From Hyphomicrobiales bacterium (lineage in GTDB: Bacteria; Pseudomonadota; Alphaproteobacteria; Rhizobiales; Rhizobiaceae): a stretch of DNA of 64,000 nucleotides. The translations under genes and the position numbers were made by a program. Within the stretch, counting starts at the first letter, position 1, and every line of letters begins with the position of its first letter. Below the pieces are notes generated by a model. The model made no database searches. It saw only the letters and a program-made list of their open reading frames with translations, and was not told where the DNA came from. The stretch covers positions 273,114 to 337,113 of the forward strand of contig UICE01000001.1 in the NCBI GenBank assembly GCA_900471815.1. Direction: 5' to 3'. Below are positions 1-7,946 of the stretch, in pieces.

Positions 1-176
1 TCCTTGAAATCGTCGACACCTTTTTGAATTACCCGGTGCAGCCTGGAAACCTGTTCCAGCGTAAGGCTGGGCTTTGAAAGGGCCGCGGGAACCTGCTTTA
101 CAAGCTGCTGAACCAGATCGGCATGCTGCTTGAGCCGCTCGACCCCAGTGTTTTGTATCTTTCCATCTTCTGTCAT
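1..176 (-). CDS. Partial hypothetical protein (N-terminal part; cut by window edge)
   Basis: An open frame on the minus strand begins with ATG at 176 (protein starts MTEDGKIQNTGVERLKQHAD) and runs off the left edge, so only about 58 residues are visible. They are polar and look helical, rich in Gln, Lys and Val, with no signal peptide or membrane segment. I do not recognise a family. It is the next gene downstream, on the same strand, of the small protein ending at 226. Too little is visible for a functional call. Confidence 0.55.
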   Translation of the reverse strand, partial: MTEDGKIQNTGVERLKQHADLVQQLVKQVPAALSKPSLTLEQVSRLHRVIQKGVDDFK

Positions 177-225
177 GGCTGCATATTCGCCTGCATCCGG
201 CACGAAAGACAGCCCATATTGCTAA

Positions 226-456
226 TTAATGCTGAATCTGGGGTGTCACGTCGGGCAGCCCAACCGAATGCGCTATCCGATGTAACTTGCTTGGCTCGGC
301 CTCAGCGCCCGTCTCGATACCGTTGAGCTCTTCCACGGTCAGGCCGCTGGCAATTGCGAGATCTTCGACCGTATAACCGAATTTTTCCTTGATTGTTTTT
401 ACAAGATTGACCCCGGCAGTGATCGCGGAGGCTGTTGTTTCAATCACATCGGCCAT
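226..456 (-). CDS. Small helix-turn-helix-like protein (76 aa)
   Basis: This is a 76-residue protein. The first in-frame ATG at 462 abuts the Shine-Dalgarno AAGGAG, whereas the ATG at 456 sits 6 nt after it, so the second start was chosen. Residues about 25-60 (FGYTVEDLAIASGLTVEEL and the following helix) have the length and hydrophobic pattern of an XRE/Cro-like helix-turn-helix, but no enzymatic or partner domain is present. It could be a tiny DNA-binding regulator or a degenerate HTH protein. It lies between the partial gene at the left edge and the LysR gene, all on the minus strand. The family call is an inference. Confidence 0.6.
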   Translation of the reverse strand: MADVIETTASAITAGVNLVKTIKEKFGYTVEDLAIASGLTVEELNGIETGAEAEPSKLHRIAHSVGLPDVTPQIQH

Positions 457-516
457 TGTCATCTCCTTGTTTGGAAAATTTGCGTCTCCGGTAATGCGCC
501 GCCGCGAATTTGGTTC

Positions 517-1419
517 CTATGCTTTCGGCATATTCTCCGCCAGAAAATCAATAAATGTGCGCACGCGAGTAGCCAGGTAATCATGCCCGACAAATACAGC
601 ATTGATCTGCTCCATATCGCCAGCATTGTAATCCTCCAGAATGACCTCCAGCCGACCGGCTTCTATGTCATCGGCCAGATGAAAATATCCGAGGCGCGCT
701 ATGCCCAACCCAGCCAGACACATCTGCCGCACGATTGCGCCGCTGCTCGCCAGAAAATTGCCGGAAATACCCATCCGCTCGATTTCACCGGTATCGCGAT
801 TTTTGAATGGCCACTCCTCAAGAGCGCGGCGGAAATTGAAATTCAGGCAATTGTGCTTCTCTAGATCGGCTGGCTGCTTGGGCCTGCCTCGCCTTGCAAT
901 GTAGTCCGGAGATGCAACTACAACCTTGCGGCTTTCACACAGTTTGCGTGCTTTCAGGTTCGAGTCGCGCATCGGGCCAACGCGAATTGCGATATCTGCT
1001 CGCTCGCCGATAAGATCGACCACGCGCTCGCTCAGGGTGAAATCAAGTTCTACCTCGGGGTATAACTCCAGAAATTTCGGCATAAGCGGAAGGATGAGAA
1101 ATTGACCGACCGCAACCGACGAATTGACCCGCAACAATCCATGCGGCGCGACCGATGCGCCAGAGGCGACGACACGCTCGGTTTCTTCTATTTCAGAAAT
1201 GATCCGTAGCGCACGCTGGCGGTAAATCTCGCCTTCAGGCGTCAATTGCAATGAGCGTGTGGAGCGTACAAGCAAGCGTGTACCGAGCCGATCCTCGATA
1301 CGGCGGATCATTTTACTGACCGCCGATGGCGAAAGGCCAAGCTTTCTGCCTGCCGCAGAAAAACTGTCCAATTCAACCGCCGTCACGAAGACGTCCATTT
1401 CTCCGGCTCTATTATCCAT
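517..1419 (-). CDS. LysR-family transcriptional regulator
   Basis: The 300-residue length is typical of LysR regulators. The N-terminus (about 8-65) carries the family's winged helix-turn-helix (DSFSAAGRKLGLSPSAVSKM, then RLGTRLLVRSTRSLQLTPEG). Residues about 95-295 form the periplasmic-binding-protein-like effector domain. It starts at ATG 1419, 6 nt after GGGG; an in-frame ATG at 1398 is too close to its upstream GGAG. It is divergent from an aldo/keto reductase, the usual arrangement for a LysR regulator and its target. The intergenic region holds a GATAA-N7-TTATC palindrome that fits the T-N11-A LysR rule. The likely target is the neighbouring reductase; the inducer is unknown. Confidence 0.9.
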   Translation of the reverse strand: MDNRAGEMDVFVTAVELDSFSAAGRKLGLSPSAVSKMIRRIEDRLGTRLLVRSTRSLQLTPEGEIYRQRALRIISEIEETERVVASGASVAPHGLLRVNSSVAVGQFLILPLMPKFLELYPEVELDFTLSERVVDLIGERADIAIRVGPMRDSNLKARKLCESRKVVVASPDYIARRGRPKQPADLEKHNCLNFNFRRALEEWPFKNRDTGEIERMGISGNFLASSGAIVRQMCLAGLGIARLGYFHLADDIEAGRLEVILEDYNAGDMEQINAVFVGHDYLATRVRTFIDFLAENMPKA

Positions 1420-1465
1420 ATCAGACCCCGCTACCGCTTATGAATTAGTTTCACAACAGCTGGTC

Positions 1466-1482
1466 GATAACAAGGAATTATC
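1466..1482. promoter_or_regulatory. Candidate LysR operator (GATAA-N7-TTATC)
   Basis: A 5-bp inverted repeat, GATAA at 1466-1470 and TTATC at 1478-1482, contains a T-N11-A core (T1468, A1480). It lies in the divergent region between the LysR gene (start 1419) and the aldo/keto reductase (start 1558). Only the sequence pattern supports it. Confidence 0.4.
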
Positions 1483-1557
1483 ACACTGGCTGTTTAAGCC
1501 CATATGAGGCTTTGGATCATCAGATTTTGTAGCTGCCGCAAATGGGAGGAATAAAGA

Positions 1558-2382
1558 ATGTTCAATGTAAGCGCTCATGGAGCAAAAATTCCGGCAATCG
1601 GGTTTGGCACGTTCCGTATGCCTGGCGCGGATGTGCTTCGCATGGTTCCCGCTGCTCTGAAGCTCGGCTATCGCCATATTGATACCGCACAGATCTACGG
1701 CAATGAAGCTGAGGTGGGTGAAGCAATCAAGAACTCCGGCGTCTCGCGCGGCGATATATTCCTGACCACCAAGGTTTGGGTCGATAAATACAAGCATGAT
1801 GATTTTATCAAATCCGTTGATGAGAGCCTGTCGAAACTAAAGACAGACTATGTTGACCTCCTGTTGCTACATTGGCCAAAGAGCGATGTGCCTCTGGCCG
1901 AGCGCATTGGAGCGCTCAACGAAGTCCGCGATGCGGGCAAGGTCCGTAATATCGGCGTCAGCAATTTCAGTTCAGCCCTCATGGCTGAATCAGTCAAGTT
2001 GAGCAAAGCTCCGATCGTGACAAATCAGGTGGAATATCACCCCTATCTCGATCAAAGCACTGTGTTGAAGGCCGCGCGGGATAGCGGCATGAGCATCACC
2101 GCCTATTATGCCATGGCCGATGGCAAAATCATTGGCGATCCGGTCATCAAGGCAATCGCCGCAGCCCATGGTAAGAGCGAAGCGCAGGTTGTTCTGCGTT
2201 GGCTCATTCAGCAAGAAGGCGTCATCACGCTTTCCAAAACTGTCAGCGAAGAACGCGCCAAGAGCAATTTCGAGATCTTTGATTTCGAACTGACCAATGA
2301 AGAAATGCAGGCCCTGCATGCACTTGCCAAGCCAGATGGACGGATTGTCAATCCGGGCCATCTTGCTCCAAAGTGGGATTAA
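1558..2382 (+). CDS. Aldo/keto reductase (2,5-diketo-D-gluconate reductase-like)
   Basis: A 274-residue cytosolic (alpha/beta)8-barrel oxidoreductase that would reduce aldehydes or ketones with NADPH. The catalytic tetrad is visible: Asp42 and Tyr47 in IDTAQIYGNE, Lys72 in LTTKVW and His105 in LLLLHWPKS. The signature VRNIGVSNFS follows. Length and motifs match the DkgA/DkgB group. The C-terminal cofactor region contains TLSKTVSEERAKSNFEIFDF. Start ATG 1558 has GGGAGGAATAAAGA upstream. It is probably controlled by the divergent LysR gene. The physiological substrate (keto-gluconate, methylglyoxal or another carbonyl) cannot be read from sequence. Confidence 0.93.
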   Translation: MFNVSAHGAKIPAIGFGTFRMPGADVLRMVPAALKLGYRHIDTAQIYGNEAEVGEAIKNSGVSRGDIFLTTKVWVDKYKHDDFIKSVDESLSKLKTDYVDLLLLHWPKSDVPLAERIGALNEVRDAGKVRNIGVSNFSSALMAESVKLSKAPIVTNQVEYHPYLDQSTVLKAARDSGMSITAYYAMADGKIIGDPVIKAIAAAHGKSEAQVVLRWLIQQEGVITLSKTVSEERAKSNFEIFDFELTNEEMQALHALAKPDGRIVNPGHLAPKWD

Positions 2383-2407
2383 CTCTCCCCAACTTTGCTA
2401 TTGGAAC

Positions 2408-2437
2408 GCGGCATCTCCTCAACCGAGGAGGTGCCGC
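2408..2437 (+). terminator. Rho-independent terminator-like hairpin after aldo/keto reductase
   Basis: GCGGCATCTCCTC at 2408-2420 pairs with GAGGAGGTGCCGC at 2425-2437 around an AACC loop, with one G-T wobble in 13 pairs. It lies 25 bp after the reductase stop. The downstream T-run is weak. Confidence 0.6.
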
Positions 2438-2600
2438 AGTCGCGTTTAGTCCTATCTGTGAATTGAATTCATAACCATTGAGCATGATCTGGTCATTATC
2501 AATGGAATTGCGATGGCTCATATTGGGGGCAACCAACCGGCCATCATTAATTTCTATTTGAGGGCTGGCTTAACGCAGCATCCAATCAAAGGATAGGATC

Positions 2601-3785
2601 ATGCCTCTCGCACTTCTGGCGCTGACGATCAGCGCCTATGCCATCGGAACCACAGAGTTCGTCATTGTCGGCCTCTTGCCCACAGTTGCCACAGATCTCA
2701 ACATTACGTTGCCGCTCGCCGGGCTTATCGTCAGCGTTTATGCGCTTGGCGTCACCTTCGGCGCACCCATACTGACCGCCCTCACAGGCAGAATCGAGCG
2801 CAAGCCATTGCTGCTCGGTCTCATGGCCCTGTTCGTCGTCGGCAACACGGCGGCAGCACTCTCGCCTACCTATGAGCTATTGCTCGTCGCCCGCGTCATC
2901 AGTGCGTTTGCCCATGGCGTGTTCTTCTCGGTAGGCGCAACAATCGCCGCTGATCTGGTTGCGCCCAATCGCCGTGCCTCAGCAATCGCCATGATGTTTC
3001 TTGGCCTGACTGTTGCTATCGTCACAGGTGTTCCACTCGGCACATTTATCGGCCAGCAACTTGGCTGGCGTGCAACCTTCTGGGCCGTAACCGTGCTTGG
3101 CATCATCGCATTCCTTGCCATTGCATTCCTTTTGCCATCCAAGATCGCAAAAGCCGCCCCTGCCCGCATCATTGATCAGATTCGTGTTCTGGGCAGTGGC
3201 CGTCTTCTGCTTGCCTTTGCCATGACCGCGCTTGGCTATGGCGGCACCTTTGTGATGTTCACATTCCTTGCACCTGTTCTCGAACAGATCACTGGCTATG
3301 CCAATTCCACGGTCAGCCTGATCCTTGTACTTTATGGCCTGTCCATCGCCGTTGGAAATATGGTCGGCGGACGCGTCGCCGATGGCAATCCAGTCAGAGC
3401 GCTTGCAGTCATGTTCCTATTGCAGGCCATCGTTCTGGCGGCGTTCACCTTCACCGCCACATCGCCGGTCTGGGCGCTGGTAACTCTGGCCGCTCTGGGG
3501 GCATTGTCCTTCTCCAATGTGCCCGGCCTCCAGCTCTATGTGGTGCAACTCGCCAAGATCCATACACCTGAAACGGTTGACGTGGCTTCGGCGCTGAACA
3601 TCGCTGCCTTCAACCTTGGCATTGCCGGTGGTGCCTTCCTTGGCGGCATTGTCGTTGCTTCGCCGCTTGGCCTTGGTGCCACACCCTGGGTTGGCTCGCT
3701 GCTTGTTATCGGTGCGCTTGGCCTTACCCTTTGGAGCCAGATGCTCGACCGACGCGAGTCTGCCCGGGTTCTCGCCCACGCCTGA
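2601..3785 (+). CDS. MFS transporter, DHA1-type drug/nucleoside/sugar exporter
   Basis: A 394-residue, 12-helix inner-membrane major facilitator. The N-terminus (ALTISAYAIGTTEFVIVGLL) is the first helix of the AraJ/NepI/YdhP-type DHA1 proteins, and the helix 2-3 loop (LTGRIERKPLL) carries a form of the family's motif A. Helices continue to residue about 380 with no extra domain. Members export arabinose, purine ribonucleosides or drugs by proton antiport; which applies here cannot be decided. Start ATG 2601 follows AGGAT at good spacing. It stands downstream of the reductase but is separated from it by a terminator-like hairpin and 218 bp, so it is probably its own transcription unit. Confidence 0.9.
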   Translation: MPLALLALTISAYAIGTTEFVIVGLLPTVATDLNITLPLAGLIVSVYALGVTFGAPILTALTGRIERKPLLLGLMALFVVGNTAAALSPTYELLLVARVISAFAHGVFFSVGATIAADLVAPNRRASAIAMMFLGLTVAIVTGVPLGTFIGQQLGWRATFWAVTVLGIIAFLAIAFLLPSKIAKAAPARIIDQIRVLGSGRLLLAFAMTALGYGGTFVMFTFLAPVLEQITGYANSTVSLILVLYGLSIAVGNMVGGRVADGNPVRALAVMFLLQAIVLAAFTFTATSPVWALVTLAALGALSFSNVPGLQLYVVQLAKIHTPETVDVASALNIAAFNLGIAGGAFLGGIVVASPLGLGATPWVGSLLVIGALGLTLWSQMLDRRESARVLAHA

Positions 3786-3852
3786 CAGGCTCAAAACTTG
3801 GCAGCCTTGTAAAAATCGGTAAGGTCAGCATGAGATTCGCAAGAGGTTTTTC

Positions 3853-5142
3853 ATGCTGGCCGAAGTGGCACTGCCCATCAAGCTGACTTTCAAGCTCTGG
3901 TTGCGCTTCTGGCCCCAATTGGCGGCGGTGGTGCTTCTGGGGCTTTCTGCTTCTCACATCCTGATGTATCTGGCCGTCAAAACAGCCTATATGAACCATT
4001 ATGCCGGGCTTGGCGTGTTGACCCTCGTTGCGCTTACGCAGCTGGTAACAACTGTTTCCATGATCCAGATTGTGCGCCCGGGACTGCCTTCTGTCAGCGC
4101 TGCCCAAGCACAATCCGACAAGGCAGCGGCGGGCAGCGGTTCCGGATTTTCCCGTTTGACGACGATTATCGCTGTCGCCCTTATCCCGTTCTTTGCCTAT
4201 TATGCAGCCTGGGGTTTTCTTGGCGATACGGTTCGCCAATATTCCCGTTTGGCCCTGTCGATGATGCCCTTTGGCGGAAATGGCAATGTCTTGGATGTCC
4301 TAGACTCCAAATGGATATTGCTGTCCGTTGCGCTCTCCTGGCTTGTTCGCTGGTTTGCCAAGACCATGAAAGAACGCACAAAGCGATCGTTCTGGGAAAT
4401 CGTCATTGTGGTTTGCGAAACCAACTGGATTTTCATCGGTCTCTACATTATCAGCCGCTGGAAAGATGACTGGATGCAGGCACTGGTCAATGGCAAACTA
4501 TGGTCATGGTTTGAGCAATTGCTTGCCGGGATCGCGCAACCTGTTTCGGTTGCCTATGCGGCGACAATGATCCCGGTAGAACAGATTCCCGAAAGCTTTG
4601 GCACAATTGCCACCAACCTGTTTTTCCACGCGCTTTTACCCGTGATCTGGCTGGTCATGATTGCGCTGGTCTATGGCTATGATGTTCGTGACCAGACAGA
4701 ACTCATGCGGGTGCATCACCGGGTCGTGCGTTTTGGCGAACGCTACCAGGCAGTGCCTAAATTTATCCGAGACTTTATCAATCACTTCGTCAGCGGCTAT
4801 CGCTCGCGTTATCTTCCAATCGCCAATGGCGTGCGGCTGACACTGAATTCCGGGCTGCTGCTCATCGTCACGCTCATCCTCGGCTATCGCTTTATCGAAT
4901 GGGTGGCAGCATGGGCATGGCTGGGCGCAGCCCATATAATCGGCCCGCAACCCGGCAGGATTTGGGAATTTGCTGGCAATGCGATTGTCTTTTTATTGGG
5001 CAGCCCGATGCAGGATTCTTCCACCGGCCTGCTCGTGGAGCCCTTGCGCATTTGTTTCCTCGCTGCAATTTTGGAAACAGCCTTCTCGATGAGAAAGACA
5101 GATCCTCAATCGGACACCAGCCTTGTGGCGAAGCCAATCTGA
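3853..5142 (+). CDS. Polytopic inner-membrane protein of unknown function
   Basis: A 429-residue protein with about eight hydrophobic segments (for example residues 18-42, 48-72, 100-122, 180-200, 255-277, 330-352 and 385-405). No transporter or enzyme signature is recognised. Polar loops are short except one around residues 275-325 that is rich in Arg and Tyr. Start ATG 3853 follows GAGG by 7 nt. It is convergent with the three-gene membrane-anchored cluster on the other strand; the two stop codons are 1 bp apart. That tight packing with three look-alike anchored proteins hints at a joint membrane function, but this is only context. Confidence 0.8.
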   Translation: MLAEVALPIKLTFKLWLRFWPQLAAVVLLGLSASHILMYLAVKTAYMNHYAGLGVLTLVALTQLVTTVSMIQIVRPGLPSVSAAQAQSDKAAAGSGSGFSRLTTIIAVALIPFFAYYAAWGFLGDTVRQYSRLALSMMPFGGNGNVLDVLDSKWILLSVALSWLVRWFAKTMKERTKRSFWEIVIVVCETNWIFIGLYIISRWKDDWMQALVNGKLWSWFEQLLAGIAQPVSVAYAATMIPVEQIPESFGTIATNLFFHALLPVIWLVMIALVYGYDVRDQTELMRVHHRVVRFGERYQAVPKFIRDFINHFVSGYRSRYLPIANGVRLTLNSGLLLIVTLILGYRFIEWVAAWAWLGAAHIIGPQPGRIWEFAGNAIVFLLGSPMQDSSTGLLVEPLRICFLAAILETAFSMRKTDPQSDTSLVAKPI

Positions 5143-5143
5143 T

Positions 5144-5716
5144 CTATTCGGTGCGGGCGAACCTCAGATAATAAGGCCGCTCGCTATAGACACCCAATGT
5201 CGGTCGCAATTCACCTGCCACATCGCTTGGCACGAGGAACCGCTCTTCGATCACCATTCTTGTGCCTTTTTCCGCTCCTGAAAATATGGCCGACGTGCAT
5301 GTCTGGATACCCTCTTTTGCAGGGCGCATTCCGGGAATGGACGTTGGAGACCAAGAGCGACCAGCCTTGTCTGTCAGTCGGATTGCACACATGAGCCATC
5401 GCTCCTGCAAATTGGTATCGCCGATCTCCACGAGAAATCTTGCAATCACAGGCACGGAACCTGCGGGCAGCGAGCCGGGGCGAATGCCCTCTTCGACCTT
5501 CCGCGTCCCGTAAAACTGCCAGTCGCTGCCACCATAATGCTTGACCTCACCCGCAGCCACTTCAGTGGGGTATAGATCAGTGTAACGGCTCATTTCCACA
5601 TAGTCGCCATAACTGATGGTGAACAATGAGACCGGGACAATCACCAGCAGGGCCCACAGGCTGCGGCGGCGCCAGCGGCGCTCGGAAGGTTGGGTATCAT
5701 AATCCGTCACAGCCAT
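5144..5716 (-). CDS. Membrane-anchored DUF4352-like protein (third of three tandem)
   Basis: A 190-residue protein with an N-terminal cytoplasmic Arg-rich stretch (residues 10-20), one transmembrane helix (about 20-40) and a soluble, probably periplasmic, beta-rich domain. The pattern PVIARFLVEIGDTN near residue 88, followed by FLVPSDVAGEL near 160, matches in spacing and residues the two upstream proteins, suggesting three paralogues of an immunoglobulin-like, DUF4352-type fold. It is the last gene of a tight operon (4-bp gap from the preceding gene). Cys109 and Cys140 might form a disulfide. No function is recognised. Confidence 0.75.
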   Translation of the reverse strand: MAVTDYDTQPSERRWRRRSLWALLVIVPVSLFTISYGDYVEMSRYTDLYPTEVAAGEVKHYGGSDWQFYGTRKVEEGIRPGSLPAGSVPVIARFLVEIGDTNLQERWLMCAIRLTDKAGRSWSPTSIPGMRPAKEGIQTCTSAIFSGAEKGTRMVIEERFLVPSDVAGELRPTLGVYSERPYYLRFARTE

Positions 5717-5720
5717 CGCG

Positions 5721-6308
5721 TCAGCTTCCCGCAGCCGGTTGTGGACGTGATATGTCGAAACGATCGACGATCAACGGCATGCCATCATTGAATTTTTTGA
5801 AGTCGTCGATTTTGATCCGCGCTTCGGAATCCAATGAGGGTTTCATCTGCGCCGATAGAAGCAGCGTCGCGCCATTGACCTGATCGGGCAATATCTCAAA
5901 CGCCAGTTGCACCTGTTTCGGCAATCCGGGCTCGAGCATGTAAGGCGGTTGTCCGGGCAACCAGCCAACGCGATTGCTTTGTGCAAATCTGAGGCCGGTA
6001 GGTCCTCGCCAGATGGCCGTTGAAACACCCGTACTTTTGGTTGTTGCAGCAAGCTCTACCAAGGCGACCGCCCAAAGACCGGAGGTCGTAAGCACCTTTT
6101 CTTTTCCGAACTGTGTATAAGTCAATTCGCGCGCAAAAATCACCTGATTGAGCGTTACGTCAAATTCCCGTGTGTGCACTCGATCATGCATCTTGCCATA
6201 GGCAGCAATCGGCCCTGTGAGTTCGCCATAACGCGGTTTCGTCACCCACATGCCGTACAGCAAGGCCACCGCCACAAGGATGACGGCAATATTCGCCAAG
6301 CGGCGCAT
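5721..6308 (-). CDS. Membrane-anchored DUF4352-like protein (second of three tandem)
   Basis: A 195-residue protein from ATG 6308, whose start overlaps the TGA of the preceding gene (TGATG), indicating translational coupling. A longer frame with an upstream start would run deep into the neighbour and was rejected. Residues 4-21 (LANIAVILVAVALLYGMW) are a signal anchor; the rest is predicted periplasmic. The motif order SGLWAVALVELAAT, LEPGLPKQVQLAFEILPDQV, LLLSAQ parallels the neighbours and resembles DUF4352/telokin-like domains that sit on bacterial membranes. Function unknown. Confidence 0.75.
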   Translation of the reverse strand: MRRLANIAVILVAVALLYGMWVTKPRYGELTGPIAAYGKMHDRVHTREFDVTLNQVIFARELTYTQFGKEKVLTTSGLWAVALVELAATTKSTGVSTAIWRGPTGLRFAQSNRVGWLPGQPPYMLEPGLPKQVQLAFEILPDQVNGATLLLSAQMKPSLDSEARIKIDDFKKFNDGMPLIVDRFDISRPQPAAGS

Positions 6309-6892
6309 CAGCCCTGCTCCCTTTGCAGCGGCAAGCGCACCGAACCCACAATGCTTTTGCTCCCCCACCCCGGCGTTCCGGTCAAATTGTTGCGATGCTT
6401 GAATCCCCAAGCCTCAATTGCCAGTTCAACATCATTGCCCGCCACCACATCGCTGGGCATCAGCCAGACATAAACCATTTTCTCCGGCATTCCGGGTTGC
6501 AGATTTGGCGACATGGATTCATCGCGCGTAAGATAGACCATCGGTTGTTCGGTCTTTTCTGCAATATTGGCAGGCCATTGAAAGATTTTGTAATAGCCGC
6601 TATCGGACTCGATCGTGCGGTTCATCAATTCCACTTCAAGGATGATCGCCTTTTGCCCGTCCTTCGGTGTCGTGCTGTAAACTTTCTGGTCAGTTACCCG
6701 AATTGAAAGAGGCTTGATAAGCCACTTTCCCGCCTCCATGGATTGACCGGCTGTAATTTGCGGAAGCTGCGGCTTTTCAGCCGCTTCAAATGCTCCCAAT
6801 ACAAAGGCGAGCCCCAACGCCGCGAATGAACCAAGCCCTGCTGTCAGCCAGGCCGTAGCCTTGCTGCGAAACGTGACGAAATGGGACCACAT
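6308..6892 (-). CDS. Membrane-anchored DUF4352-like protein (first of three tandem)
   Basis: A 194-residue protein with one transmembrane helix (about residues 14-36) and an extracytoplasmic beta-rich domain. The core reads KAIILEVELMNRT, then LQPGMPEKMVYVWLMPSDVV, then VELAIEAWGF; the same sequence of elements appears in the next two genes. This is typical of DUF4352-like immunoglobulin folds, which are mostly uncharacterised. It is the first gene of the operon that ends at 5144. No regulator is adjacent; the next upstream gene is the carboxypeptidase on the same strand, 114 bp away. Confidence 0.75.
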   Translation of the reverse strand: MWSHFVTFRSKATAWLTAGLGSFAALGLAFVLGAFEAAEKPQLPQITAGQSMEAGKWLIKPLSIRVTDQKVYSTTPKDGQKAIILEVELMNRTIESDSGYYKIFQWPANIAEKTEQPMVYLTRDESMSPNLQPGMPEKMVYVWLMPSDVVAGNDVELAIEAWGFKHRNNLTGTPGWGSKSIVGSVRLPLQREQG

Positions 6893-7006
6893 CTATCTGC
6901 GTCTCTCCACAACCGTTCCGTAACCCAGAAAATGAGTCGCGCTGGACAGACCATGCAACAGCAAGGGGGTGTTTTTCAACCCTGCGGAGAAACCGTCCCG
7001 ATAAGG

Positions 7007-7879
7007 CTACTTGTGTGCGACTTGCGGCAGATAGGCATTAACAAGACTTACAACTTGCGCATCGCGCTGTCTGGCAGTTTCGCCGCCCATCACGACAGCG
7101 ACGAGCTGGCGGCCATTATCACTGATCGATGTGACGATATTGAAACCGGAGGCGCGAACATAGCCTGTCTTGATGCCATCTGCGCCGTTCAACTGGGCCA
7201 GAACACGGTTATGTCCACGGATGATTTTGCCGTCGAACATGAAATCCTGTGCTCCGAAGTAATGATAATGCTGCGGATAATGCTTACGCAAAGACAAGCC
7301 CAGCAAAGCCATATCTCGCGCAGTGGTAATCTGCTGCGCGTCGGGCAACCCGGAAGCATTGTGAAAAATCGTGCCGCGCATACCGAGCTGTCGGCCTTTT
7401 GCGGTCATCTGGGCCGCAAATTTCTCTTCAGTTCCGCCCAGATACTCGGCTAAAGCCACGGCAACATCATTAGCGGATTTAACCACCAGCGCCTTGATTG
7501 CAGTATCCACATCAATCGTTCTGCCGGGTTTAAGACCAAGCTTGCTTGGTGCCTGCGAGGCCGCACGAGCCGAAATCGGTATCTGCGTATCCTTGCTGAT
7601 CCGCCCCGATTGCAACGCCTCGAATGTCAGATAAAGCGTCATCATTTTGGTAAGCGACGCCGGTATGCGCGGCAGATCGGCACCCGCTTGATAAAGCACG
7701 GCACCCGTGCTGCCATCAACCACGATGGCAGCGGATTTTTCAGTCGTTGGGGCTGGCGTAATTGCCCCAACGGAATCGAGCGACGTTGCCGTCGTGCATC
7801 CACTTGCAACGCTTAAGGTCAGACCCAACACAGCTACGAATTTCACGACAGGATGCAAAAACATGGATACTCGCGGCAT
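7007..7879 (-). CDS. D-alanyl-D-alanine carboxypeptidase (S11), probable lipoprotein
   Basis: A 290-residue penicillin-binding-protein-type serine peptidase that trims terminal D-Ala from peptidoglycan pentapeptides. All three active-site boxes are present: S75-L-T-K78, S135-A-N137 and K237-T-G. The N-terminus has a hydrophobic stretch ending in VASGC, an acceptable lipobox with Cys28 as the lipidated residue. The protein stops soon after the catalytic domain and lacks the C-terminal PBP5 domain and amphipathic helix of DacA/DacC, consistent with lipid anchoring instead. An alternative start is ATG 7864. A separate lytic transglycosylase and an L,D-transpeptidase elsewhere in the window make this a peptidoglycan-rich region. 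Confidence 0.93.
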   Translation of the reverse strand: MPRVSMFLHPVVKFVAVLGLTLSVASGCTTATSLDSVGAITPAPTTEKSAAIVVDGSTGAVLYQAGADLPRIPASLTKMMTLYLTFEALQSGRISKDTQIPISARAASQAPSKLGLKPGRTIDVDTAIKALVVKSANDVAVALAEYLGGTEEKFAAQMTAKGRQLGMRGTIFHNASGLPDAQQITTARDMALLGLSLRKHYPQHYHYFGAQDFMFDGKIIRGHNRVLAQLNGADGIKTGYVRASGFNIVTSISDNGRQLVAVVMGGETARQRDAQVVSLVNAYLPQVAHK

Positions 7880-7946
7880 ATTGTGGTTGGACCAGATGCG
7901 CCTTGTTAGCTGATTTCAACGGCAACGCCAAGCGGTCGCATGAGCA

